Below are positions 10,860 through 22,810 of a DNA stretch of 64,000 nt, piece by piece. The notes under the pieces were generated by a model that ran no database searches, was not told the origin of the DNA, and worked only from the letters and a program-made list of their open reading frames with translations. The position numbers were made by a program, and so were the translations under genes. The stretch is from Papaver somniferum. Taxonomy: Eukaryota > Streptophyta > Magnoliopsida > Ranunculales > Papaveraceae. Numbering within the stretch: position 1 is the stretch's first letter; each line of letters opens with the position of its first letter. The stretch covers positions 36,234,859 to 36,298,858 of the forward strand of contig NC_039361.1 of the NCBI RefSeq assembly GCF_003573695.1, read 5' to 3'.

Positions 10860-11245
10860 GATTGTTCGAAAATTTTTCATCTTAACATAATTAAATGCTT
10901 TGAGTAAAGATCAAGATATACCAATTTGGTGTCTATGTTATTTGGGTTGGTTTCTTAAGCAAGATTTTATTTTTTACTAAATTTGTAATGGAAAGAAAGA
11001 TAAAAGAAAGCACGTGACAGAAGTTAGTATTTATCAAGAAAAAGAAAGAGATAGGATATCGATACGAAACTTTTAGAGAAAAAAAATCTAATTTAAGAAT
11101 AAAAAACACAAGTACAACAAGAAATAACCAAACATTTGTATACAACAGAGAACTGCACGTCAACAAATCAAGTATATAGGCAGGGCAGCTAATTTGGATG
11201 TTTTTCTTTCTAAATTAGTGAAAAAAAAGGTAATCTATTTACTTT
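10860..11245 (+). repeat. Direct repeat block, copy 2
   Basis: Partner of 8960-9320. The pair brackets the coding remnant at 10260-10601, so the two blocks could be the ends of an old element, although neither shows clear TG..CA termini. Confidence 0.75.
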
Positions 11246-11560
11246 TTTTGACTAAATTAGTATTTTGGGCGTTAATTTTGGTATGTGTTAGTGTTTGGGT
11301 CGTAAGTTTGTCCAGTTTTGTGTTCGGGACGTTGACTCATTAGTCAACCTGGTCAACTAACAGTTTTGGTCAAACTGTTAGTTACGGTTAATGATTCAGT
11401 TAATTAAATATCTATAAAATTTTCCACTCAAATGATTCCCACCACCTTCCTCTCGATTAAGCTGCTTCATCTTCTTGATTTTCAACTCTCACAAAAATTT
11501 GAAGAACCACAGTTGATTAAGAATCTCAGTGGACAAAATTTATTGAATCCAGCCCTCTAA

Positions 11561-11830
11561 GTAGAAGTTCAAATATTTCTTGCAGGAGTTGATGAGAGCT
11601 CATGTTTCATTCCTGATGAAGTATCTGAATAACATGGGACATCAATTGTCTTCAAAACGTATAGATTCATCATAGTAGCTGTTGATGGGAAACATACTAC
11701 AAAGAATAACTCTGAAGGCTTAAACTTCATAGCTGATAAGGTTCTTCGTCTCGATGACATGTATGTTGGAATATGGGGTTCTTGGAAGACTTTGAGTATT
11801 GTAGTAAGGTTTCAGAAAGTGAAAACGTAA
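11561..11830 (+). pseudogene. Coding-like remnant, unrecognised
   Basis: An 88-codon frame with one internal TAA, containing FKTYRFIIVAVDGKHTT and LRLDDMYVGIWGSW. It ends at TAA 11828-11830, about 70 bases before the inverted LTR pair begins. I do not recognise the product; it may be an exon fragment captured by or flanking a transposon. Confidence 0.3.
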
Positions 11831-11898
11831 AGCGATATGCTATCCTAGTAAAGTGCAGCTTTAAAACGTTGTTGAAGCGGTAGCTTCACAAATAAAAA

Positions 11899-13820
11899 TC
11901 GAGAAAGCGGGCGTCTAACAACACCACCCAATATTTCGCTTAGCAATCTGTATGGACTAACTCCGAAATACTTTGCTAGAGAATCAACTAGACAGACAGA
12001 CTCAATCTAGATAAAAGTATCTCAAGGAGTTAATATCTCTCTCTTGATTTGATTTTTACTCAAGATAAAAACAATAACGAGTCTTTATCAATATCAATCA
12101 ACAACCAAAGGTTGGATTTCCAATTGATGATCATGAACACACAACCTGTATTATTTCAAATATATAAAATATAATGCGGAAAAGAAATAACACAGACACC
12201 AGAAATTTTGTTAACGAGGAAACCGCAAATGCAGGAAAAACCTCGGGACCTAGTCCAGATTGAATACACATTGTATTAAGCCGCTACAGACACTAGCCTA
12301 CTCCAAGCTAACTTCAGATTGGACTATAGTTGAGCCCCAATCAGTCTCCCACGATCCAAGGTACAGTTGTACTCCTACGCCTCTGATCCCAGCAGGATAC
12401 TACGCACTTGATTCCCTTAGCTGATCTCACCCACAACCAAGAGTTGTTGCAACCCAAAATCGCAGACTTGATAATAAACAAATCTGTCTCACACAGAAAA
12501 GTCTATCAAAGGATAAATCTGTCTCCCACAGATAAACCCTAGGTTTTGTTCCGTCTTAAGATATGAAATCAAGGTGAACAGGAACCAATTGATAATCCGG
12601 TCTTATATTCTCGAAGAACAACCTAGATTAATCAATCACCTCTCTACAATCCTTCCTGACTAGACAGGCAGTTTGTCGAGGAATCACAAACAGTGAGAAG
12701 AAGATGTTTGTGAATTCTTTATCTTTCCTATCGGAGAACTCTCACGATCTCAAGCCAATCAATCATTTTTACTCGTACGATAGAAGATGCAAGATCATAT
12801 CACACAACTACCATAAAAGTAGTATCGGTCTGGCTTCACAATCCCAATGAAGTCTTCAAGTCGTTAACCTAGTTTTAGAGAATAAAACCAAAGGTTAAAG
12901 GAGAATCGACTCTAGCGAGCGCACTAGTATCACACAGACATGGGGGGATTAGTTTTGCACAATGCTAGATGTCTCCTTTATATAGCCTTCAAATCAGAGT
13001 TTTGCCTTAGTTACAAAGCAATCCATATTCACCGTCAGATGAAAACCTGATTTAAATTCAAGCTAATATTTCTCAACCGTTAGATTGAAAACTTAGCTTG
13101 TCACACACACTTGGGTAAACGTTTACTGGGTTTGTGAAAACCAAACGTGTACGTGTATGTTGGTTCAACATAGTAACCCAAAACGTTAACCATATGAGCA
13201 TTTCATATTAACCTTGTTCTTATTCACCATAACTAGTTCAATTGACTCAAATGAACTAGTTAAATAGTTGTTCAATTTCTATGAGATCTTATGTAACTAC
13301 ACAAGACACAATTGAAACAAAGATGATTCGATTCGATTGAATCGGCTCATGAACTTTATAGCCACGGTTTGCATAAAGCATTCCTTAGTAATTTAATGTT
13401 TCATGTTCAGAGCACATCTTTAGATCATAACCGCCAGCTCGCAGACTGAGTTCACGGACTTAGCACACAAACGAGTTTTGGAAAATCCCAGCAGAAATTC
13501 TCGGTCGAGAACTTCCGACAGTTCGCGGACTTGGAAAGCCAATTCCACAATCCTCCCGATTTCTCTTGATCAACAAAGTTCGAAAACTTCGGTTCAAGGA
13601 ATACATGGTTATGTAATCTAAACTCTCATTTAAATCATTGAGACATTCTCAGAGGACGCTATGTAGCCGTTATTCACAGACCGATTAACGTCAGAGCAAT
13701 TTTCAAAGTGATTGAAACTTTTCATGACCTCTTAAGCTCACAAACAAGTTCGGGACTTAAGTAAACCGGCGGAGTTTTCCAAAGAAAGTCTCGGAAAGAG
13801 AACTTCCGCCAGTTCGCATA
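11899..13820 (-). repeat. Rearranged Sirevirus-type LTR, inverted
   Basis: This is the reverse complement of the LTR family of element S: it starts with the complement of '..gttagacgcccgctttctcg' and runs inward through a TATA box (complement at 12975-12984). The 5' end of the LTR is missing. Near 13720 it jumps from one LTR region to another ('aacttttcatgac' then 'ctcttaagctcac'), so it is itself a recombinant. It faces the LTR at 13847-16817 head to head. Confidence 0.8.
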
Positions 13821-13846
13821 GATATCAATAAGTACTTATATATTTT

Positions 13847-16817
13847 TGTTAGAGCATAGATCGGTCAACCTCGCATGCGTTTCTATCTCAAACATGTTTG
13901 TCAATGCTAGTGATCAAAACTATGAGTCTTGATTTCTAGCCTACATAGCTAAGTCTCGGACTATGATAGAAAAGTGTAGTTGAGCTCAAGGACTTCATGG
14001 CGATTCATCATACAACGACGAAGATCTATACAAGGAACCGTGGAACTTCATCAACAAAAAGGTATGTGAAGATTTGAACTTATCTATCACTCAAAAGTCT
14101 ATCTCTTTTATCTCCTACTTCTTATGAGACAAAAGTCGTATGCTATATCGACTGGATCATACACATTTGATATTTAGAGCCGAGTATATCTCGCCTATCT
14201 GTATCTCGAAATCATGTGTTGGTAAAGCGTTTCGCTTTGATCAAGTTTATCTTCACCTAGTGACGAAAGTCATGAAAAGTTTCAATTACTTTGAGAATTG
14301 CTCTGATGCGAAACGGTATGTGAATAACGGCTATATAACGTCCTCTGAGAATGTCTCAATGATTGGAATGAGAGTTTAGATTACATAACCATGTATTCCT
14401 TAATCCGAAGTTTTCGAACTTTGTTGATTGAGAGAAACCTGAGGAATTGGCTTTGCCAAGTACGCGAGCCCAGTCCGCGAACTGATGGAAGTTCTCGTAC
14501 TGATAATTTCTGCTGGGATTTTCTAAAAACTCGTTTGCGTGTAAGTCCGCGAACTCAGTACGCGAACCTAGTCCACGAACTGGCGAAAGTCTCTTTGCCG
14601 AGATTTTCTGCTGAGTTTGGAAAACTCCGTCGGTTGTCTTAAGTCCGCGAACTTGTTTGTGAGCTTAAGTGTTTATGATCTAAATATGTGCTCTGAACAT
14701 GAAACTTAAATTACTAAGGAATGTTTTATGCAAACCGTGGCTATAAAGTTCATGAGCCGATTCAATCGAATCGAATCATCTTTGTTTCAGTTGTGTCTTG
14801 TGTAGTTACATAAGATCTCATAGCAATTGAACAACTCTTTAACAAGTTCATTTGAGTCAATTGAACTAGTTATGGTGAAGAAGAACAAGGTTAATATGAA
14901 ATGCTCATATGGTTAACCTTTTGGGTTACTATGTTGAACCAACATACACGTATACGTTTGGGCATGGTTTTCGCAAACCTAGTAAACGTCTATCCAAGTG
15001 TGTGTGACAAGCTAAGTTTTCGATCTAACGGTTGAAAAATATTAGCTTGAATCTAAATCAGGTTTTCATCTAACGGTGAATATGGATTGCTTTGTAACTA
15101 AGGCCAAATCCTGATTTGAAGGCTATATAAAGGAGACATCTAGTATTCTTCTCTAATACTACTTTTATCGTAGTTGTGTAAGCAAAACTCCGCCAGTTGT
15201 CTTAAGTCCGCGAACTTGTTTTTGAGCTTAAGTGGTAATGATCTAAATATGTGCTCTGAACATGAAACTTAAATTACTAAGGAATTCTTTATGCAAACCG
15301 TGGCTATAAATTTCATGAGCCGATTCAATCGAATCGAATCATCTTTGTTTCAATTGTGTCTTGTGTAGTTACATAAGATCTCATAGCAATTGAACAACTC
15401 TTTAACTAGTTCATTTGATTCAATTGAAATAGTTATGGTGAAGAAGAACAAGGTTAATATGAAATGCTCATATGGTTAACCTTTTGGGTTACAATGTTGA
15501 ACCAACATACACGTACACGTTTGGGCATGGTTTTCACAAAACCAGTAAACGTCTACCCAAGTGTGTGTGACAAGCTAAGTTTTCGATCTAACGGTTGAGA
15601 AATATTAGCTTGAATCTAAATCAGGTTTTCATCTAACGGTGAATATGGATTTCTTTGTAACTAAGGAAAAACCCTGATTTGAAGGCTATATAAAGGAGAC
15701 ACTAGCATTGTGCAAAACTAATCCCCACACGTCTGATACTAGTGCGCTCTCTAGAGTCGATTCTCCTTTAACCTTTGGTTTTCTTCTCTAAAACAAGGTT
15801 AACGACTTAAAGACTTCATTGGGATTGTGAAGCCAGACCGATACTACTTTAATCGTAGTTGTGTGGTCTGAACTTGCATCTTATATCGTACGAGTACAAT
15901 CGATTGATTGGCTTGAGATCGTGAGAGTTCTCCGATAGTAAAGATAAAGAAGTCACAAACATCTTCGCCTCACTGTTTCTGATTCCTCGACAAAGCGCCT
16001 GTGTAGTCAGGAAGGATTGTAGAGAGGTGATTGATTACTCTAGGCTGTTCTTCGGGAATATAAGACCGGATAATCAATTGGTTCCTGTTCACCTTGATTT
16101 CATATCTTAAGACAGTACAAACCTAGGCTTTATCTGTGGGAGACAAATTTATCCTTTGATAGACTTTTCTGTGTGAGACAGATTTGTTTATTATCAAGTC
16201 TGCGATTTTGGGTTGCAGCAACTCTTAGTTGTGGGTGAGATCAGCTAAGGGAATCAAGTGCGCAGTATCCTGCTGGGATCAGAGGCGTAGGAGTACAACT
16301 GTACCTTGGATCGGTGGGAGACTGATTGGGGTTCAGCTATAGTCCAGTCCGAAGTTATCTTGGACTAGGCTAGTGTCTGTAGCGGCTTAATATAGTGTGT
16401 ATTCAATCTGGACTAGGTCCCGGGGTTTTTCTGCATTTGTGGTTTCCTCGTTAACAAAATTTTTGGTGTCTGTGTTGTTTCTTTCCGTATTATATTTTAT
16501 ATAATTGAAATAATACAGGTTGTGCATTCGTGATCATCAATTGTAAATCCAACCTTTGGTTGGTGATTGATATTGATTGATCCTTGGACATTGGTCTTTG
16601 GTACCTTCCAAGTATTCCTTGTGTTTGATTAGGACTCGCTGATTTCTATTAGCTTGAGTAATATGAAAAACGAGAGAGAGATATTAACTCCTTGAGATAC
16701 TTTTATCTAGATTGAGTCTGACTGTCTAGTTGATTCTCTAGCAAAGTATTTCGGAGTTAGTCCATACAGATTGTTAAGCGAAATATTGGGTGGCGTTGTT
16801 AGACCCCCGCTTTTTCA
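13847..16817 (+). repeat. Sirevirus-type LTR with an internal 562-bp duplication
   Basis: It begins TGTTAGAGCATAG and ends CCCCCGCTTTTTCA as the S LTRs do, but is about 560 bp longer. A segment starting at 14622 is repeated at 15184, giving two copies of the U3/TATA region (ctatataaag at 15123-15132 and 15686-15695). The bases next to the ends (ATTTT left, GGATG right) do not form a target duplication, so this is not a simple solo LTR. Confidence 0.85.
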
Positions 16818-16918
16818 GGATGGCTCTGAACTTGCATATATTACTGCTAGTTTTGATCGCTTCGTTTTCAAGAGACCGACGCGTTTGAGTGATCGAGGAA
16901 TCAGTTTTGTATTTTTAG

Positions 16919-18928
16919 CAACCTACTCCTAAGCGTGCTTTAGCCTTTTCCGAGCATGCTCACGAGTATCATCTTTTCATACGTCGTCACACCCTGAATT
17001 TCATTTTAAGTGGTTTGATTTATCTCCACGATTTATCTTTTAAGGATCTTCGGATACTGCATGTTTCCGGTGGTCAAGCTTGATGACGTTATAGCCTCGG
17101 AAAATCATCTTAGCTCAGGCACCAAAGGTTGTCCTCTGGAGACGTTGGTGACACCCTGGGACCCCCTGAGGGTCATGAACCTATAAGGAAGAAGAAAGGC
17201 TCGAGGCCTTTTTTTTATCGTAAGACCCCTAAATTGCACATGCCCATGCCTGTTATTAGTCTTTCAACGGCGTAGGTATTTGTTATCTATCTTGCAATGC
17301 TTTCTTTTCCTCATCTCTTCACGCCCCCAACCCACCCACACATTTTTTATTCATTTTGTTTTTGTTTTATTTTTCTTTTTGTTTTTTTTAAGAAAAACGA
17401 GTATTACGTTCACAGGCGAGCCCTCTACCCGATTTCGTGGGGTGGAAAGGGCTTTCTTACTTGACTGAGGAGTATCTAAACATGCCTGAGTGTGATTGGT
17501 CTGAGAAGAGCCTTGCTAAGAAGGCTAAACGGGAAGCATCTAAGTCGTGTGTTTCCCATCCTTGTTTTTCTATTGATGCCTCGCCTCTGTACTCTATGCA
17601 GGCCCGGCAGAGCAACCCGTCTCCATCCCAGCGGGGCGCCGGTGGTAGTCCGGCCCCTTCATTCGTGGATTTAGTGTGGGACCTTGGAGTAAAATTTTCT
17701 AAAGGAGCTGGCTGGGTATCCCCACGCCTTCATATATCATCGGTTAAGCCTTTGCTGGCAGAGACTGTCCTTACTAGGGGTGAAGCTTTGGCATCTCCTA
17801 ATAAAGTGTTGCATTCATTGAGCCCTTCTGGGTCGAATCAGTCAGTTTTTAGTGGGTTTAATACCCACGTGGCACCACCAGCGGATGACCCTAAAAGTAA
17901 TTTCTGCAGCCCCTATTTAATACATGTCTCTGTCCTCTCTTTCTCTCTCTCTTTTTTTTATAAATCTGAGTGTTTCTTTGCGATGTTATTCACTTCTGTT
18001 TTTCAGGTTCTGTAAGTGATTCTGAGTCGTCTGGTTCTTCTGCGTTTCGTACTAAACCCTTTGGTCCGCCACCTTATTCGGCTTTTCCCGAGGTTGGTGC
18101 CTTATGCGCTTCTATTTCTTTGGGTTTTTTTGGCGCTTACTTACTGGCGCGTTTTCTTTCCTGTATGTAGGATATGGGAAATAAGCGCAAAGAGGCTACC
18201 AAGCTTGAAAGTTCTAGTGCGGCTGGTGTACGACACGTGCTTCTAGGGGGTGATGGATTTTCTAAACGTGCTCGTGTGGACAACATTAATTCTGCTTCGG
18301 GCAGTTATTCAGCGAAACATCCTAGCACCCCTGATATGCAAATGGCCCCTGAGGATGTACAGTTTCGTTTCCCCAAGGTGGTGAGCGTTGTTGAGGCTTG
18401 TGTCGACCATTCCAATCATACATTGGTTCATGGATCTTGGGTGTCGTCCGTCTTTGCCAGTGCATATAGAGACATTGTGGAACGCAGTGGTGGTCACATG
18501 GTGAAAGCCGATCTCCTTGACATGTGGATTTTGTATTATATGAATAAAAGCCTCCTTGAGGTAGATGACCAGCTCACGCGAGTGAAGGATGGTCCTGTAG
18601 ACACGGAGGTGATGCATGGTTGGGAAACTACCGTGCTTTCGGCGGTTAATCTCAATTTTCAAGTAGGGTGGATAAACGAACTGTTGAAGAAGGTGAAGGA
18701 TCGTAATGACCCTCGCTTGCACCTTCCGGGGCAAATTTGTCAACTGGAGAAAGAGCTGGCAAAGCTTTCGAAGGTAACTTCTGCCAAGAAGCGACAACGC
18801 TAAATCAACTCATTTTCAGTGTTGGGGTGGCGAGCGATGAAGCCATACACGTAGAGACCGCTGAAGAGGAGGTTCGTGTGGAACTTGAGAAGAAGCGTCA
18901 AGAGTGGTTTGCTCGCCAGTCCTATTGA
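16919..18928 (+). CDS. Multi-exon opposite-strand gene of element C
   Basis: Open segments joined by GT..AG introns: a segment from about 16919 (after 'tttttag') containing EHAHEYHLFIRRHTLNFILS; one at about 17119-17272; 17416-17896; 18007-18092; 18171-18773. The last three junctions keep phase exactly, which is hard to get by chance. A final segment, 18820-18928 (EEEVRVELEKKRQEWFARQ), is coiled-coil-like but out of phase by one base, so an indel or an unseen splice variant is likely. Exon 18171-18773 starts DMGNKRKEATK and includes FPKVVSVVEACVDHSNHTLV. Function is unknown. The layout parallels the opposite-strand genes of elements A and B: short introns, basic linker, coiled-coil end. The first two segments are less certain. 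Confidence 0.55.
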
Positions 18929-18937
18929 TGCGTACCA

Positions 18938-19305
18938 NNNNNNNNNNNNNNNNNNNNNNNNNNNNNNNNNNNNNNNNNNNNNNNNNNNNNNNNNNNNNNN
19001 NNNNNNNNNNNNNNNNNNNNNNNNNNNNNNNNNNNNNNNNNNNNNNNNNNNNNNNNNNNNNNNNNNNNNNNNNNNNNNNNNNNNNNNNNNNNNNNNNNNN
19101 NNNNNNNNNNNNNNNNNNNNNNNNNNNNNNNNNNNNNNNNNNNNNNNNNNNNNNNNNNNNNNNNNNNNNNNNNNNNNNNNNNNNNNNNNNNNNNNNNNNN
19201 NNNNNNNNNNNNNNNNNNNNNNNNNNNNNNNNNNNNNNNNNNNNNNNNNNNNNNNNNNNNNNNNNNNNNNNNNNNNNNNNNNNNNNNNNNNNNNNNNNNN
19301 NNNNN
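18938..19305. other. Assembly gap (N) followed by a C run
   Basis: 368 unknown bases, followed by a 12-base C run. Reading frames that cross it are artefacts. Confidence 0.98.
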
Positions 19306-19494
19306 CCCCCCCCCCCCTTTTGTTTGAACATTTCGTTGTGTTATATGTGGATGTTTTAATTTGGTTATTTGTGGACTACTTTTGTTTTTGTTAGTTAATC
19401 ACGTGCTTATCATTCTTAATTCTTCGCTTGTTCTGCTTTGTGAAAATCATTTTTTAATTTGGTCGTTTATCTTGGTTTGGCCAGGTGGGAATGG

Positions 19495-20280
19495 GATAAG
19501 TCGTGTGCCTATTTCCCCTTTATTTTCTTTCCTTGATAGGAGTTGGGATGGGGCGTGTGGTTAAACGCACCTACTCCCACTTCTTTTCTTTTTTAATAGG
19601 TGTCTGGATGGGCAGGGTTAAACGCGCCTACTCCCCCTTCTTTCCTTTTCTGATAGGGGATGGGATGGGAAGGATTAAATGCGCCTACTCCCCATTTTCT
19701 TTCTGGTAGGAGATGCGATGGGGTGTGTGGTTAAGCGCGCCTACTCCTCATTTTCTTTGTGGATAGGGGATGGGGTAGGGTGTGTGGTTATACGCGCTTA
19801 TTTTCCCTTTTATTTTATGGTAGGGGATGTGTGGGCAGGGTTAAACGCGCCTACTCCCTCTTATTTTCTTTCCTTGATAGGGGATGGGAGTAGGGCATAT
19901 GGTAAAACACGCCTACTCCTCCCTTCTTTTCTTTTCTGGTAAGGGATAGGATGGGGCGTGTGGTTAAACGCGCCTACTCCCCCTTTTCTTTTTAGATAGG
20001 AGATGGGATAGGGCGTGTGGTTGAACGCACCTATTTCCCCTTTTTTTTCTTTCCTTGATAGGGGTTGGAATGGAGCGTGTGGTTAAACGCGTCTACTCCC
20101 TCCCCCTCTTTTTCTTTTCTAATAGGGTCGGGATGGGCAGGGTTAAACGCGCCTACTCCCCTCTTATTTTCTTTTTTTGTAGATGATGGGATGGAGCGTG
20201 TGGTTAAACGCTCCTACTCCCCCTTTTATTTTTGGATAGGGGATGGCGTAGGGCGTGTGGTTAAATGCGCCTGCTCCTGG
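19495..20280. repeat. Tandem repeat TR1, about 58-bp unit
   Basis: About 13 copies of a degenerate unit built around 'gttaaacgcgcctactcccc' and 'gataggggatgggatggg', with spacing of 50-65 bp. Pyrimidine-rich spacers vary most. It lies inside element C between its gag and its opposite-strand gene, the zone where Tat/Ogre elements are known to carry hypervariable tandem repeats. Confidence 0.85.
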
Positions 20281-20386
20281 TTTTTTGTAGGCTCGGTAGC
20301 CGCGTCGGCCTCGTTATTCCTCTGGTCTCTTGTAGATTTGTCGGCCGATCGGGCGCCTTTGGCACTCCCGCAGCCTTTTATATAAT
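20281..20386. repeat. Tandem repeat TR2, left fragment
   Basis: One recognisable unit (gggcgcctttggcactcccg) plus a degenerate one, cut at 20386 by insertion of S. It continues at 54879 on the far side of S. Confidence 0.8.
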
Positions 20387-22792
20387 TGTTAGAGCATATC
20401 TCGGTCGACCTCGCATGAGTTTCTATCTCAAGCATGTTTGTCAATGTTAGTGATCAAAACTATGAGTCTTGATTTCTATCCTACATATCTAAGTCTCGGA
20501 CTAGGATAGAAAAGTGTAGTTGATCTCAAGGACTTCATGACGATTCATCATACAACGACGAAAATATATACAAGGAACCGTGGAACTTCATCAACAAAAA
20601 GGTATGTGGAGACTTGAACTTATCAATCACTCAAAAGTCTATCTATTCTATCTCCTACTTCTTATGATACAAAAGTCGTATGTTATATAGACTAGATCAT
20701 ACACATTTGACATTTCGAGCTGAGCATTCATTGCTTATCTTTTTCTCGAAATCGTGTGTTGGTAAAGCGTTTCGGTTTGATCAAGTTTATCGTCACCTAG
20801 TGACGAAAGTCATGAAAAGTTTCAATCACTTTGAAAATTGCTCTGACGTGAATCGGTCTGTGAATAACGGCTACATAGCGTCCTCTGAGAATGTCTCAAT
20901 GATTGAAATGAGAGTTTAGATTACATAACCATGTATTCCTTGAACCGAAGTTTTCGAACTTTGTTGATCAAGAGATTTCGGGAGGATTGTGGAATTGGCT
21001 TGCCAAGTCCGCGAACTGTCGGAAGTTCTCGACCGAGAATTTCTGCTGGATTTTCCAAAACTCGTTTGTGTGCTAAGTCCGCAAACTCAGTGCGCGAACC
21101 CATTCCGTGAACTGGCGGAAGTTCTCTTTCTGAGAATTTCTGCTGAGTTTGGAAAACTCAACCGATTAACTTAAGTCCGCGAACTTGTTTGTGAACTTAA
21201 GAGGTTATGATCTAAAGATGTGCTCTAAACATGAATAATTAAATTACTAAGGAATGCTTTATGCAAATCGTGGCTATATGTTCATGAGCCGATTCAATCG
21301 AATCGAATTATCTTTGTTTCAATTGTGTCTTGTGTAGTTACATAAGATCTCATAGCAATTGAACAACTCTTTAACTAGTTCACTTGAGTCAATTGAACTA
21401 GTTATGGTGAAGAAGAACAAGGTTAATATGAAATGCTCATATGGTCAACCTTTTGGGTTACTATGTTGAACCAACATACACTTACACGTTTGGGCATGGT
21501 TTTCAGGAACCCAGTAAACGTTTACCCAAGTGTGTGTGACAAGCTAAGTTTTCGATCTAACGGTTGAGAAATATTAGCTTGAATCTAAATCAGGTTTTCA
21601 TCTAACGGTGAATATGGATTGCTTTTTAACTAAGGCAAAACCTTGATTTGAAGGCTATATAAAGGAGACATCTAGCTTTGAGCAAAACTAATCCTCACAC
21701 GTTTGTGTAATACTATTGCGCTTGCTAGAGTAGATTCTCCTTTAACCTTTGGTCTTCTTCTCTAAAACCAGGTTAACGACTTAAAGACTTCATTGGGATT
21801 GTGAAGCTAGACCGATACTACTTTATCGTAATTGTGTGATCTGATCTTGAATCTTCTATCGTACGAGTACAATCGATTGATTGGCTTGAGATCATGAGAG
21901 TTCTTTGATAGGCAAGATAAAGAAGTCACAAACATCTTCGTCTCACTGTTTGTGATTCCTCGACAAACCGCCTGTGCAGTCAGGAAGGATTGTAGAGAGG
22001 TTATTGATTAATCTAGGCTGTTCTTAGGGAATATAAGACCAGATTATCAATTGGTTCCTGTTCACCTTGATTTTATATCTTAAGACGGAACAAAACCTAG
22101 GGTTTATCTGTGGGAGACATATTTATCCTTTGATAGACTTTTCTGTGTGAGACAGATCTGTTTATTATCAAGTCTGTGATTTTGGGTTACAACAACTCTT
22201 GGTTGTGGGTGAGATCAGCTAAGGAAATCAAGTGTGTAGTATCCAGCTGGGATCAGAGGCGTAGGAGTACAACTGTACCTTGGATCGGTGGGGGACTGAT
22301 TGGGGTTCAGCTATTGTCCAGTCCGAAGTTAGCTTGGAGTAGGCTAGTGTCTGTAGTGGCTTAATACAGTGTGTATTCAATCTGGACTAGGTCCCGGGAT
22401 TTTTCTGCATTTGCGGTTTTCTCGTTAACAAAATTTCTCGCGTCTGTGTTATTTCTTTTCCGCATTATATTTTATGTAATTGAAATAATACAGGTTGTGT
22501 GTTCGTGATCATCAATTGGAAATCCAACCTTTGGTTGTTGATTGAAGTTGATTGATCCTTGGACATTGGTCTTTGGTACCGTCTAAGTTATTCCTTGTAT
22601 TTGATAAAGACTCGCTATTGTTTTTAGCTTGAGTAAAAATCAAATCAAGAGAGAGATATTAACTCCTTGAGATACTTTTATCTAGATTGAGTTTGACTGT
22701 TTAGTTGATTCTCTAGCAAAGTATTTCGGAGTTAGTCCATACAAATTGCTAAGCGAAATATTGGGTAGTGCTGTTAGACCCCCGCTTTTTCA
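20387..22792 (+). repeat. 5' LTR of S
   Basis: 2406 bp, TGTTAGAGCA..CTTTTTCA. The TATA box ctatataaag is at 21655-21664. Within U3, a roughly 110-bp unit with 'aagtccgcgaact' and 'ggaagttctc' is repeated with degeneration (about 21005-21190) and holds the inverted repeat TTCTCGACCGAGAA (21026-21039). Confidence 0.93.
21655..21664 (+). promoter_or_regulatory. TATA box of the S 5' LTR
   Basis: ctatataaag is conserved at the same place in the right LTR (53738-53747) and in the related LTRs at 15123, 15686 and (inverted) 12975-12984. Confidence 0.7.
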
Positions 22793-22793
22793 A

Positions 22794-22810
22794 TTGGTAT
22801 CAGAGCAGGC
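22794..22810 (+). other. Primer binding site of S
   Basis: TTGGTATCAGAGCAGGC starts two bases after the LTR. The match to the 3' end of initiator methionine tRNA is the standard copia primer site. Confidence 0.88.

Larger units (their letters stand above)
8520..11898. other. Unassigned DNA with a duplicated block and coding remnants
   Basis: No intact gene. It contains the direct repeat pair 8960-9320 and 10860-11245 and two broken coding-like stretches described separately. The remainder is AT-rich with short shadow ORFs only. It may be degraded host DNA or an old unrecognised element. Confidence 0.4.
16818..20386 (-). mobile_element. Gypsy element C, left part (interrupted by S)
   Basis: It joins 54879-57594 when S and its nest are removed. 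In the orientation of its gag (minus), the order is LTR/leader (right end), gag, tandem repeats, then an opposite-strand spliced gene (plus). No pol is visible, so the copy is deleted or non-autonomous. Its left end is cut by the rearranged LTR ending at 16817. Assignment to the Tat-like group rests on the gag type, tandem repeats and opposite-strand gene. Confidence 0.55.

Noticed and set aside
13847..16817. Simple solo LTR interpretation
   Set aside because: Flanking bases do not form a target duplication, the LTR holds an internal duplication, and an inverted partner adjoins it.
18309..18797. Minus-strand 162-codon frame opposite the C gene
   Set aside because: The plus strand has phase-consistent introns and better amino-acid composition, so the minus frame is a shadow.
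18816..19394. Frames crossing the N gaps (also 24567-25020 and 31149-31652)
   Set aside because: They exist only because unknown bases cannot encode stops.
22794..22810. tRNA gene fragment
   Set aside because: Its position right after the LTR marks it as the primer binding site, not a tRNA gene.
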